From assembly GCF_039522585.1 (NCBI RefSeq), contig NZ_BAAADR010000006.1: DNA of 64,000 nt; one strand, written 5' to 3'. Below the pieces are notes generated by a model. It searched no databases and was not told the origin of the DNA. It saw only the letters and a list, made by a program, of their open reading frames with translations. Numbering within the stretch: position 1 is the first letter of the stretch; every line of letters starts with the position of its first letter. A program made the translations under genes and the position numbers. This stretch comes from Bisbaumannia salifodinae (GTDB lineage: Bacteria; Pseudomonadota; Gammaproteobacteria; Pseudomonadales; Halomonadaceae). Shown here piece by piece: positions 6,867 through 15,679 of the stretch.

Positions 6867-9800
6867 TCAGTCGTGGCGACTCTCGGCCAGGTCGACCAGC
6901 TCGCGGATGGCCACCGCGAACAGCGGGAAGCTCACCTGGTTGCCGGAGCGAACCTCGCCGAGCAGGCCACACCAGCGACGGTAGAGCTCGTCGTGGCGCT
7001 GTACCCACTGTTCGACCCGGGCCTCCATCTCCCGCGGCGCATCCTCCAACTGCAGCACCGCCACGGTGAGGGCCAGCTGCTGGCGATCCAGATCGTCGCG
7101 GAAGGTCTCGCGGGCCTGAGCCTGCCAGCCGTCGCGCACCTCCAGGGCATTGATCTGCTCAATCATCCAGGGCAGTTCGAGACGGTGCCCCACCTCGTAG
7201 TAGGCCTCGGCGACCCGCTGGATCTTCTCGCCGGAGAGCTTGGCCGCCTCGATGATGCCGAGACCGGCATAGAGGCTGTTGGCCGCGGCCACGGCGTTGG
7301 CCAGGGCCTCGGGCACGCCGGCGGCCACCAGCTCGTCACGGCGCGCCTGCCAGGTGGCCAGCTCGTCACCGCGCAGCCGCTTGCCGAGGCTCTCCTGCAA
7401 CTGGGCCAGGCGCGGCGCGAAGTGGGCGATGCAGTCCTTGGTGGTCATGCCGCTGCGCTGGCGCAGGAACCAGCGGGTGGCGCGACGCAGCAGGCGCATC
7501 AGGTCGATCATCATGGCGTACTGGACGCGGCTCGGCACCTGATTGTCCAGGGCTTCCACCTGCTCCCAGAGGCCACTCAGATTGAAGCTGTCCCGGGCGA
7601 TGACATAGGCGCGGGCGATATCGGCGCGCTTGGCCCCGGTGGTGTCCATCAGCCGGCGCACGAAGACGATCCCCATATGATCCACCAGGTCATTGGCGAT
7701 CTGGGTAGCGACGATCTCGCGCTTCAACTTGTGCTCGTACATGGTCTCCTTGAAGCGCTCCACCAGCACCGTCGGGAAGATCCGCTCCAGGTGCTGCTGG
7801 ATATAGGGATCATCCGGCACCTCGGAATCGATCAGGTCACCCTTGAGCACCATCTTGGAGTAGGAGATCAGCACCGACAGCTCCGGCAGGGTCAGGCCCT
7901 CGTCGGCATTGGAGCGCTCCAGCAGGGCCTCGTCATCGGGCAGGAACTCCAGCTCGCGATCCAACTGGCCGCCGGCCTCCAACTCGGAGATAAAGCGCCG
8001 GTAGGGCCCCATGCCCTTCTTGGAGAGGATCTCAGCCAGGGAGAGCGCCTGGGTCTGCTGGTAGTTGTCGCGCAGCACCAGCCGCGAGACGTCCTCGGTC
8101 ATCTCCGCCAGCAGCTGATTGCGCTGCTTGTCGGTCATGTCGCCGCTCTTGACGATATCGTCGAGCAGGATCTTGATATTGACCTCGTGGTCGGAGCAGT
8201 TGACCCCGCCGGCGTTGTCGATGAAGTCGGTGTTGACCCGTACCCCGGCCTTGGCGGCCTCCATGCGACCGCGCTGGGTCAGACCCAGGTTGCCGCCCTC
8301 GCCCACCACCCGGCAGCGCAGTTCGGCACCGTCGATGCGCAGGGCATCGTTGGCCTTGTCGCCCACCTCGGCGTCGGTTTCGTCGGCCGCCTTCACGTAG
8401 GTGCCGATGCCACCGTTCCAGATCAGGTCTACCTGGGACTTGAGCATGGCGCGAATCAGGTCATTGGGCGCCAGCTTATCCTCGGCGATGCCGAACACCC
8501 GCTTCATCTCCGGGGTGATGGCGATGGACTTGGCGCTACGCTTGAAGATGCCGCCGCCCTTGGAGATCAGGCTGGCATCGTAATCCTCCCAACTGGAACG
8601 GGGCAGCGCGAAGAGGCGCTGGCGCTCGGCGAAGGACTTGGCCGTATCCGGGGCCGGGTCGACGAAGATATGCAGGTGGTTGAAGGCCCCCACCAGACGG
8701 ATCTTGTCGGAGAGCAGCATGCCGTTGCCGAAGACGTCGCCGCCCATGTCGCCGATGCCCACCACGCTGAACTCGTCGGCCTGAGTATTGACCCCCAGCT
8801 CGCGGAAGTGGCGTTTCACCGACTCCCAGGCGCCCTTGGCGGTGATGCCCATCTTCTTGTGGTCATAGCCGTTGGCGCCACCGGAGGCGAAGGCATCGCC
8901 CAACCAGTGGCCATACTCGGCGGAGATCTCGTTGGCGATGTCCGAGAAGGTCGCGGTGCCCTTGTCGGCGGCCACCACCAGGTAGGGGTCGTCATCGTCG
9001 TGACGCACCACATCCACCGGCGGCACGATCTCGGCGCCGTCCAGGTTGTCGGTGACATCCAGCAGGGCACGGATAAAGGTCTTGTAGCAGGCGATGCCCT
9101 CGGCCTGGATGGCATCCCGGTCGCCCTCGGGCAGGCGCTTGCAGACGAAGCCGCCCTTGGCCCCCACCGGCACGATCACCGAGTTCTTGACCTGCTGGGC
9201 CTTGACCAGGCCGAGCACCTCGGTGCGGAAATCCTCGCGGCGGTCCGACCAGCGCAGCCCGCCCCGGGCGACCTTGCCGCCGCGCAGGTGCACGCCCTCG
9301 ACCCGCGGCGAGTAGACGAAGATCTCGAAGGCCGGACGCGGCTTGGGCATGTCCGGCACCTTGCTCGGCTCCAGCTTGTAGGCGATGTATTCCTTGTACT
9401 CGCCATCGGCATCACGCTGGTAATAGTTGGTGCGCAGGGTGGCCTGGATCAGAGCGATATAGCGACGCAGCAGCAGGTCGTCATTGAGGCTGGCCACGTC
9501 ATCCAGCATCGCCTGGAGGCGCGCCACGCAGGCCTCGCTCTCGCTCTCCCGTTCCTGCTGCTCCGGGTCGAAACGCAGCTCGAAGAGGCTGACCAGCTCG
9601 CGGGTGATTTCCGGGTAGCTGGCCAGGGTGTTGGCGATATAGAACTGCGAGAGGCCGAAGCGAATCTGCTTCAGGTAGCGGGCATAGGCACGCAGCATGG
9701 CCACCTCACGCCAACTCAGGTTGGCACCGATCACCAGGCGGTTGAAGGCATCGTTGTCGGCCTGGCCGGCCCAGATGCGCCTGAAGGCCTCGATAAAGGG

Positions 9801-11699
9801 TTCGCGCATCTCCTGGAGGTTGACCACTTCGCTGCCGTGATGCTCCAGGTTGAAGTCGTGGATCCAGTAGGCGCCCTTGGGGGAGTCGATCTCGTAGGGG
9901 CGCTCGCCGATTACCCGCAACCCCAGGTTCTCCATCACCGGCAACACATCGGAAAGCGGGATCGGCTGCGCCTTGTGGAACAGCTTGAGGTTGACCCCGT
10001 CGACGTCCTCCTCCACCAGGCGATAGAGGGAGAGGGAGAGGGGCGCGCCGGCCTCGACCTCGCCCAGGTGATGGATATCGTAGACGGCGGTGCGCGCCGA
10101 AAAATCTTCCCGATAGCTGCCCGGGAAGGCATCCCGGTAGTCGTCCATCAGGCGATTGGCCTGCTCCTCACCGAAGCCCTCCACCATGGCGGCCTGGAGG
10201 TCGTCGTTCCAGCTACGCGCCAGCTGAATGACCTTGTGCTCCAGGCGCTCCAGGTCATAGTTCACCGGCTCGTCGCCATTGAAGCGCAGGATCAGCTGGA
10301 TACGCGCCAGCACCGACTCGGAGAGGTGGGTATTGAAGTCGCCGAAGGTCGCGTCCAGCTCCTCGCAGAGCATGGACTGGATACGCACCCGCAGGTCGGT
10401 GGAGAAGACGTCCCGCGGCACGAAGACCAGGCAGGAGTAGAACTTGCCGAAGCGATCCTCGCGGACGAAGAGGCGCACCCGGCGCCGCTCGCGAATATTG
10501 AGGATGCCCAGGGCGGTCCGGGTCAGCTCCTCGGTGCTGGTCTGGAAGAGATCATCGCGGGGATAGACGTTGAGGATCTGGCGCAGCTGATGGCCGTCGT
10601 GGGCCTTGGGATTGACCCCGGCGGACTTCATCACCGCCTCGATCTTGCGCCGCAGCACGGGGATATGCCGCGGCGAGTCGTTGTAGACGGTGGCGGTAAA
10701 CAGGCCCAGGAAGCGGCGCTCGCCGATCACCTTGCCCTGATCGTCATAACGATCGATGGAGATATAGTCCGGGTAGGAGGGACGGTGCACCCGGGCATGG
10801 TAGGCGCTCTTGGCGAAGGAGAGCAGCTCCGGGATCAGTACATAGTGGTCGTCCTCGACGCCCTGATCGTTATGGATGCGCTCCTGGTAACGGGGGGTGC
10901 CGAGCTTGAAGACGCCCAGCTCGCTGCCCTTGCGCTTCTTGAGCTGCTCCTGGCCGCCCTTGCCGACCACTTCGTACTCGTCGCAGCCGAGGAAGGTGAA
11001 GTTGTCATCGATCAGCCACTCCAGGAAGGCGATGGCCTCCTGGTGGTCGGCGGCATCGACTTGCTCGGGGCGAGCCGCCTTGAGCTCCTCGAGGGCCTCC
11101 CGCACCTGATCGCGCATCGGCTCGAAGTCGGCCACGGCGGTGCGCACGTCCCGCAGCACCTCCTGCAATCCGGCCTCGATATCGGCCAGCAGCTCGGGGT
11201 CGGAGTGGCGGTCGATCTCGATGACGATCAGCGACTCGCGCCCTTCGGGCGCCTTGTCGGCCTGGGGATGGGTCAGCCGCTTGAGCCGATGCTTGGCGTC
11301 CCGCTCCACCGCCAGCACCAGGTTATGGATGGCATGCAGGGTAATGCCGCGACGGTTGAGCTCGATGCGTACCGAGTCCACCAGGAAGGGCATGTCCTGG
11401 TGCAACACCCCCACCACGGTGTGCAACGACTGCCAGCCATGCTCCTGGTAGTCAGGGTTGAAGACCCGCACCTTGGGGGCCTTGACGTCGTTCTCCTGGA
11501 CGAAGTGCCAGGTCGACAGGGTCGCGCCATAGAGGTCGTCGAGGCGCCGCTCGGACAGATCAACCAAGGGGACATTGGCATAGAAGAGATCGGCAAAGCC
11601 GGCGATCTCCGCCACCTTCTCGTCGGGTAACCGCTTGGTGAGCTGCTCCTTCAACTGAGCGAGAAATTCCTGTTTGCCATCGATCACGACGTGTTGCAT
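6867..11699 (-). CDS. gdhB: NAD-specific glutamate dehydrogenase, large (about 180 kDa) type
   Basis: 1610-residue enzyme converting glutamate and NAD to 2-oxoglutarate and ammonium, the large GDH class of Pseudomonas, Streptomyces and Halomonas. A long N-terminal regulatory part (about 1-720, ACT-like segments) precedes the catalytic core. Core motifs are GGLRWSDRREDFRTEVLGL and KNSVIVPVGAKGGFVCKR near residues 815-850, the nucleotide-binding segment VGIGDMGGDVFGNGML near 985, and GGVNCSDHEVNIKILLDDI near 1165. The start MQHVVIDGKQEFLAQLKEQL at 11699 fits family N-termini. It is a single-gene unit with a clear terminator. The function is catabolic: glutamate feeds the TCA cycle, in line with icd and aceA elsewhere in the window. 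Confidence 0.95.
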   Translation of the reverse strand: MQHVVIDGKQEFLAQLKEQLTKRLPDEKVAEIAGFADLFYANVPLVDLSERRLDDLYGATLSTWHFVQENDVKAPKVRVFNPDYQEHGWQSLHTVVGVLHQDMPFLVDSVRIELNRRGITLHAIHNLVLAVERDAKHRLKRLTHPQADKAPEGRESLIVIEIDRHSDPELLADIEAGLQEVLRDVRTAVADFEPMRDQVREALEELKAARPEQVDAADHQEAIAFLEWLIDDNFTFLGCDEYEVVGKGGQEQLKKRKGSELGVFKLGTPRYQERIHNDQGVEDDHYVLIPELLSFAKSAYHARVHRPSYPDYISIDRYDDQGKVIGERRFLGLFTATVYNDSPRHIPVLRRKIEAVMKSAGVNPKAHDGHQLRQILNVYPRDDLFQTSTEELTRTALGILNIRERRRVRLFVREDRFGKFYSCLVFVPRDVFSTDLRVRIQSMLCEELDATFGDFNTHLSESVLARIQLILRFNGDEPVNYDLERLEHKVIQLARSWNDDLQAAMVEGFGEEQANRLMDDYRDAFPGSYREDFSARTAVYDIHHLGEVEAGAPLSLSLYRLVEEDVDGVNLKLFHKAQPIPLSDVLPVMENLGLRVIGERPYEIDSPKGAYWIHDFNLEHHGSEVVNLQEMREPFIEAFRRIWAGQADNDAFNRLVIGANLSWREVAMLRAYARYLKQIRFGLSQFYIANTLASYPEITRELVSLFELRFDPEQQERESESEACVARLQAMLDDVASLNDDLLLRRYIALIQATLRTNYYQRDADGEYKEYIAYKLEPSKVPDMPKPRPAFEIFVYSPRVEGVHLRGGKVARGGLRWSDRREDFRTEVLGLVKAQQVKNSVIVPVGAKGGFVCKRLPEGDRDAIQAEGIACYKTFIRALLDVTDNLDGAEIVPPVDVVRHDDDDPYLVVAADKGTATFSDIANEISAEYGHWLGDAFASGGANGYDHKKMGITAKGAWESVKRHFRELGVNTQADEFSVVGIGDMGGDVFGNGMLLSDKIRLVGAFNHLHIFVDPAPDTAKSFAERQRLFALPRSSWEDYDASLISKGGGIFKRSAKSIAITPEMKRVFGIAEDKLAPNDLIRAMLKSQVDLIWNGGIGTYVKAADETDAEVGDKANDALRIDGAELRCRVVGEGGNLGLTQRGRMEAAKAGVRVNTDFIDNAGGVNCSDHEVNIKILLDDIVKSGDMTDKQRNQLLAEMTEDVSRLVLRDNYQQTQALSLAEILSKKGMGPYRRFISELEAGGQLDRELEFLPDDEALLERSNADEGLTLPELSVLISYSKMVLKGDLIDSEVPDDPYIQQHLERIFPTVLVERFKETMYEHKLKREIVATQIANDLVDHMGIVFVRRLMDTTGAKRADIARAYVIARDSFNLSGLWEQVEALDNQVPSRVQYAMMIDLMRLLRRATRWFLRQRSGMTTKDCIAHFAPRLAQLQESLGKRLRGDELATWQARRDELVAAGVPEALANAVAAANSLYAGLGIIEAAKLSGEKIQRVAEAYYEVGHRLELPWMIEQINALEVRDGWQAQARETFRDDLDRQQLALTVAVLQLEDAPREMEARVEQWVQRHDELYRRWCGLLGEVRSGNQVSFPLFAVAIRELVDLAESRHD

Positions 11700-11743
11700 C
11701 CATCACCTCGGCTGCTGTCGGCCTGGGGGCCGTCGAATTAGGG

Positions 11744-11769
11744 TGAAACGCGGCAAGCACCGCGTTTCA
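11744..11769. other. Perfect 10-bp inverted repeat upstream of gdhB
   Basis: TGAAACGCGG (11744-11753) and CCGCGTTTCA (11760-11769) flank a 6-nt spacer, 45 bp before the gdhB start and downstream of the trmA stop. No T-run follows on either strand, so it could be a regulator site for gdhB or a weak trmA terminator. Confidence 0.5.
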
Positions 11770-11869
11770 TGAAGGGTACTGCAGCACCCGTCCCGGCCCT
11801 ATCGAGTTGCACGTTTTCTCATGGAGCATGTCAGTTGCGCATCATGACACGCCCCCGGTCCTATTGACT

Positions 11870-12979
11870 TTAGTCGTCGATTCGCTCGAGTAGCACGCCG
11901 CACTCACAATGGTGGGTCCACGGAAACTGATCGAAGAGCGCCATACGGCGGATGCGGTGGGTCCGGCAGAGCCGCTCCAGGTTCTGCTCCAGGGTGTCCG
12001 GGTTACAGGAAATATAGACGATGCGCTCATAGCCGCTGAGCTGGTCGCAACTGGCCTCGTCGAGGCCGGCCCGGGGCGGATCCACCAGCACGGTGGAGAA
12101 GTCGTAGTCGGCCAGGCCCATCTCGGTGACCCGACGCCCGCCCTTGTCGCCCTTGAGGGCGGCACTGAACTCCTCCGCCGACATGCGCCCCACGCTGGCA
12201 TTGGTGATGCCATTGGCCTCCAGGTTGATGCGCGCCGAGGCCACCGAGGTGCGCGAGATCTCGGTGGCCAGGACCCGCCGGAAGTTCTCGGCCAGGGCGA
12301 TGGTGAAGTTGCCATTACCGCAGTAGAGCTCCACCAGGTCGCGGGCCTGGCTGTCGCGGGTCACGTCGCGGGCCCAGCCCAGCATGGCGCGGCAGATCTC
12401 GGCATTGGGCTGAGTAAAGCTGTTCTCCACCTGCTGGTAGGCGAACTCGCGCCCCTCCACCGCCAGGCGCTCCCAGACATGGTCGCGTTCCAGCACCAGG
12501 CGCTGCTTGCGGGAGCGGCCGATGATCATCACCCCGAGGGCCTCCTGGAGGCGCCGCGCCTCGGCCTCCCAGGCCTCGTCCAGGGGACGATGGTAGATCA
12601 GGGTCAGTAGCGCCTCGCCGCTGAGGGTGGTGAGAAACTCCACCTGGAACAGCCTGCGGCGCAGCAGCGGCACCTCGCGGATGGCATCCAGCAGCGCCGG
12701 CATCAATGCATTGATGCGCCGGCTGGCCACGGGGAAGTCGTCCAGGCGGACCACCGTCTTCTTCTTGGGGTCCTCGGGATCCACCTCGAACATGGCGTAG
12801 AAGAGATCGTCCCCCTCGTGCCAGAGGCGGAACTCACAACGCATGCGGTAGTGACTGGGCGGCGAGGCATAGACCTCCAGCGGCGGCGGCGAGAAGCGGG
12901 CAAACTGGGCGGTGATGCGTTGGCGCTTGGCCTCGAGCTGCTCGGCATAGCGCTCGGGATCGACGACGGGTACGGCCAC
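11870..12979 (-). CDS. trmA: tRNA (uracil-54-C5)-methyltransferase
   Basis: 369-residue SAM enzyme forming ribothymidine at tRNA position 54 (E. coli TrmA 366). The N-terminus SHYRMRCEFRLWHEGDDLFYAMF is typical of TrmA rather than RlmC/RlmD, and the iron-sulfur cysteines of the latter are absent. The SAM motif ELYCGNGNFTIALA lies at about 214-227, DPPRAG near 296 and the catalytic cysteine in ISCNPDTL near 326, with the general-base Glu near the C-terminus (ECGVLLERI). It is 37 bp downstream of murI on the same strand, so cotranscription is plausible. Confidence 0.95.
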   Translation of the reverse strand: MAVPVVDPERYAEQLEAKRQRITAQFARFSPPPLEVYASPPSHYRMRCEFRLWHEGDDLFYAMFEVDPEDPKKKTVVRLDDFPVASRRINALMPALLDAIREVPLLRRRLFQVEFLTTLSGEALLTLIYHRPLDEAWEAEARRLQEALGVMIIGRSRKQRLVLERDHVWERLAVEGREFAYQQVENSFTQPNAEICRAMLGWARDVTRDSQARDLVELYCGNGNFTIALAENFRRVLATEISRTSVASARINLEANGITNASVGRMSAEEFSAALKGDKGGRRVTEMGLADYDFSTVLVDPPRAGLDEASCDQLSGYERIVYISCNPDTLEQNLERLCRTHRIRRMALFDQFPWTHHCECGVLLERIDD

Positions 12980-13016
12980 GGGGCCTCCTTAGGGTGAAAT
13001 CGGTGAGGCGAGACGC

Positions 13017-13808
13017 CTAGTGTGGGGCGTCTGCCGCCAGGAGCAGAAGTTGCGGCGCGGCGAAGCCGACGCCGGCCAGGGCCGCGGTCAGGGTCGGGGC
13101 CTCGGCGGTGACCCAGGCCGGCCCCGGGCCTTCGGTCACCCGGGGGTGGGGCACCACCTGGGCGACCCGCCGGGCGATGGCCTCGCCGGAATCGACCCAA
13201 GTCACCGGTCGCGGCGCCGCCCGGTTCAGGGCGTCCCGCAGCAGCGGAAAATGGGTGCAGCCCAGCACCACGGTGTCGAGCTCCGGGTCCTCCCAGAGCG
13301 GCGCCAGGCCGTCGGCGATGGCCGCCAGGTCCAGGGGCTCACCGGCCAAGTGACGCTCCGCCTGCACCACCAGGGCATCGGCGGCCAGGCGATGCACCCG
13401 GCAGCCACCGGCGAAGTCACGAATCAGGCCCAGGGTATAGGGGCGATTGACGGTGGCGGAGGTCGCCAACAGGGCGATATGGCCGCTATGGCTAAGCGCG
13501 GCGGCGGGCTTGATGGCCGGCACCGTGCCCACCACCGGAATCGTCAGGCTCGCCCGCAGCGCCTCCAGGGCCAGGGTGCTGGCGGTGTTGCAAGCGACCA
13601 CCAGGGCGGCGGGGCGGCAGGCCGCCACCGCCTCCCGGCAGACCGCCACGATGCGCGCCACCAGCCAGGCATCGGGCTTGGTGCCATAGGGCAGCATGGC
13701 ATTGTCGCAGACATAGGCCAGGGCCGCCGTGGGCAGGCGGCGGCGAATCGCCGCCGCCACCGAGAGGCCGCCGACGCCGGAGTCGAAGATCAGGATGGGG
13801 CCGCTCAC
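13017..13808 (-). CDS. murI: Glutamate racemase
   Basis: 263-residue cofactor-independent racemase supplying D-glutamate for peptidoglycan. The N-terminal FDSGVGGLSV (about 8-17) is diagnostic. The two catalytic cysteines lie in ACNTAS (about C73) and GCTHFP (about C185). The GTG start (13808) overlaps the TGA of the upstream LysR gene by four bases (GTGA), so the two are translationally coupled. Such a LysR-murI-trmA operon is unusual for murI. Confidence 0.95.
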   Translation of the reverse strand: MSGPILIFDSGVGGLSVAAAIRRRLPTAALAYVCDNAMLPYGTKPDAWLVARIVAVCREAVAACRPAALVVACNTASTLALEALRASLTIPVVGTVPAIKPAAALSHSGHIALLATSATVNRPYTLGLIRDFAGGCRVHRLAADALVVQAERHLAGEPLDLAAIADGLAPLWEDPELDTVVLGCTHFPLLRDALNRAAPRPVTWVDSGEAIARRVAQVVPHPRVTEGPGPAWVTAEAPTLTAALAGVGFAAPQLLLLAADAPH

Positions 13809-14710
13809 GGTCGCTCTCCCGTCGCTGGCTCCTGGAAGTGCGCCAGCAAGGCATCCACCAGCACCCGCAAGCGAGCCGGCATCAGGCGCCGCTCGGCATA
13901 GAGTAGATGCACCTGCATGGGCGGCGGCGCATAGGCCTCCAGCAGACGCACCAGGCGCCCGCGGCGTACCTCCGGCTCGCCCAGGAAGGTCGGCTTGAGC
14001 ACCAGGCCCATGCCGCGGGCCGCGGCCTCGATCAGGGCCCGCCCGTTATTGCAGGTCAGCACCGGCCGGAAACGGACCCGCTCCAGGCGCCCCTCCACCA
14101 GGAAGAGCCAGCCCGGACCACCGCGCTGCAGACTGTAGTGTAGGCAGCGGTGCCGACTCAGGTCGCGGGGATGCTCGGGCACGCCATGGCGTTCCAGGTA
14201 GCCGGGGGCGCCATAGAGGTGGATCGGCATCGACATCAGCGGCCGGGCGATCAGGCTGGAGTCCTCCAGCTCGCCGATGCGCACCACCAGGTCGAAGTCC
14301 TCCGCCAAGGGGTCGACGCGGCGATCCTCCAGCACCACCTCGAGTTCCACCGCCGGATGAGCCTCCTCGAAGGCCTGCAGCGCCGGCATCAGCTCGCGGA
14401 CCCCGAAGTCCAGCGGCGCCGAGAGGCGCAGGCGGCCGCGAATCTCACCGCGCTGCTCGCCCAGGCTCGCCTCCAGCTCATGGAGTTCATCCATCAGGCG
14501 GCCGGCGCCCTGCAGATAGCGCTCGCCCTCGGCGGTCAACTGCAGGCGGCGGGTGGTGCGGGTCAGCAGCCGCACGCCGAGCTCGCCCTCCAGGCGCGCC
14601 ACCTGCTTGCTGACCATGGCATTGGAGAGGTCCAGCTTGCGAGCGCCCCCGGCGAAGCTGCCCGCCTCCACCACGGCACGAAAGATTTGCATGGCCTGGA
14701 GTCGATCCAT
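13805..14710 (-). CDS. LysR family transcriptional regulator
   Basis: 301 residues with an N-terminal winged HTH (MDRLQAMQIFRAVVEAGSFAGGARKLDLSNAMVSKQVARLE) and a type 2 periplasmic-binding-protein effector domain from about residue 90. The DRLQAMQIF start and the LYAERRLMPARLRVLVDAL C-terminal segment resemble the subgroup that often controls oxidoreductase or efflux genes. It is the first gene of a GTGA-coupled unit with murI, and no divergent target gene adjoins it, so its target is unclear. Confidence 0.9.
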   Translation of the reverse strand: MDRLQAMQIFRAVVEAGSFAGGARKLDLSNAMVSKQVARLEGELGVRLLTRTTRRLQLTAEGERYLQGAGRLMDELHELEASLGEQRGEIRGRLRLSAPLDFGVRELMPALQAFEEAHPAVELEVVLEDRRVDPLAEDFDLVVRIGELEDSSLIARPLMSMPIHLYGAPGYLERHGVPEHPRDLSRHRCLHYSLQRGGPGWLFLVEGRLERVRFRPVLTCNNGRALIEAAARGMGLVLKPTFLGEPEVRRGRLVRLLEAYAPPPMQVHLLYAERRLMPARLRVLVDALLAHFQEPATGERP

Positions 14711-14802
14711 CGGTGAGTCTCCCCTCCCCCGGTTGGCACAGGGGGAGCATTCTACCCCAGTCGTGGCACGGACTTAACGGCGTATTGCCCCGGCAACGGC
14801 AA

Positions 14803-14826
14803 ACGCCCCGGCCAGGGCCGGGGCGT
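14803..14826 (-). terminator. GC-rich stem-loop downstream of the hemerythrin-like gene
   Basis: CGCCCCGGCC (14804-14813) pairs with GGCCGGGGCG (14816-14825). On the minus strand it is followed by TTTG. It follows the tail-repeat array of the hemerythrin-like gene and precedes the LysR-murI unit. Confidence 0.6.
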
Positions 14827-14851
14827 CGGGGGACGGCGAAGCGCCGCGGGG

Positions 14852-14955
14852 TCAGACCACCGGCTCCGGAGCCCCGCGGAACTCGGCATGCAGAGACACG
14901 GGATCAGATAACCGGCTCGGGCGCCCCGCGGAACTCGGCATGCAGAGACACGGGA
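14852..14955 (-). repeat. 52-bp tandem repeat of the hemerythrin-like gene's 3' end (two extra copies)
   Basis: The gene's tail GAGTTCCGCGGGGCGCC...TGA is followed on the minus strand by two more copies. Their TGA stops lie at 14906-14904 and 14854-14852, each 52 bp from the previous one (the real stop is 14958-14956). The middle copy is nearly identical to the gene tail; the outer copy differs at several positions. The linker between copies contains CCCGTGTCTCTGCATG, which is absent from the gene body. Confidence 0.95.
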
Positions 14956-15507
14956 TCAGATAACCGGCTCGGGCGCCCCGCGGAACTCGGCATAGAGCTC
15001 GGGATAGGCGTCATGGAGCTGTGCCAGCCTGGCGGCCGCCCCCTCCGGCAGCAACTCGTCGAGGCGCGCCAGCTCCTCGTCGCTCAGATGCTCGGCGATC
15101 AGCGGGAAGAGTTCCTCGCGCTCGTCGCGCAGGTAGGCCCGATGCGCCTCCAGATAGGCCTTGAGGTCATCGGCAAAGCGATCCATGGGCACCACGGCAT
15201 CCATCAGGATCATGTCGATATCCTGGGACAGCCGCATCAAGCGTTCGCGCAGCTGTCGATAGTCGTCGGCCAGGCGACGGGTCATCGACTCGGCCTGTGG
15301 CAGACTGGCCAGGAGTTTCTCGCCACACAGCTGCTCGAGGGGTTGGGTGTAATCCTCCATATAGCCGAGGATATAGTCGACGACCTCGCGTACCAGCTTG
15401 AAGTCGGGGCGATCACCATCGGCCAGGGTCTTGTGCTTGAGCTGCAACACGTGCAACAGCCGCGCCATATTGGCATGATCCTGGCGCAGTTGAGTCAGCA
15501 TGGGCAT
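14956..15507 (-). CDS. Hemerythrin-like (HHE) domain protein
   Basis: 183-residue all-helical protein. The start is ATG 15507 because AGGAGG lies just upstream, although the frame opens further. Helix 1 has the ligand-type His in LRQDHANMARLLHVL, and the last helix has AHRAYLRDEREELFPLIAEHL, matching the H...E.LFP pattern of HHE domains. The second-helix motif, usually HHPxxE, reads TQPLE here, so one or two canonical iron-ligand histidines are missing. HHE proteins bind diiron and often serve in oxygen or NO sensing or iron repair; metal binding in this one is doubtful. It is a single-gene unit whose 3' end is tandemly repeated. Confidence 0.8.
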   Translation of the reverse strand: MPMLTQLRQDHANMARLLHVLQLKHKTLADGDRPDFKLVREVVDYILGYMEDYTQPLEQLCGEKLLASLPQAESMTRRLADDYRQLRERLMRLSQDIDMILMDAVVPMDRFADDLKAYLEAHRAYLRDEREELFPLIAEHLSDEELARLDELLPEGAAARLAQLHDAYPELYAEFRGAPEPVI

Positions 15508-15679
15508 GGTCGGGCCTCCTCTGCTGTCCTGGCGTACCATCTATATTGGAGTCGCCAGCAAGACAGGGGTTCACCAACAGGATGCGCCTGGAGACGCTAC
15601 CCCAGGCATGGATGTTTAACCCTAGTGCCTGGGGGGCGATTCTGCCTATCGCCTAAAGTCGTAGTCGCACGGAGACAGC

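Noticed and set aside
6873..11630. A 1585-codon open frame on the plus strand opposite the glutamate dehydrogenase gene
   Set aside because: It is the antisense shadow of a high-GC gene: low-complexity His/Gly/Leu-rich translation, no domain, no ribosome site, and the minus-strand product is unmistakable.
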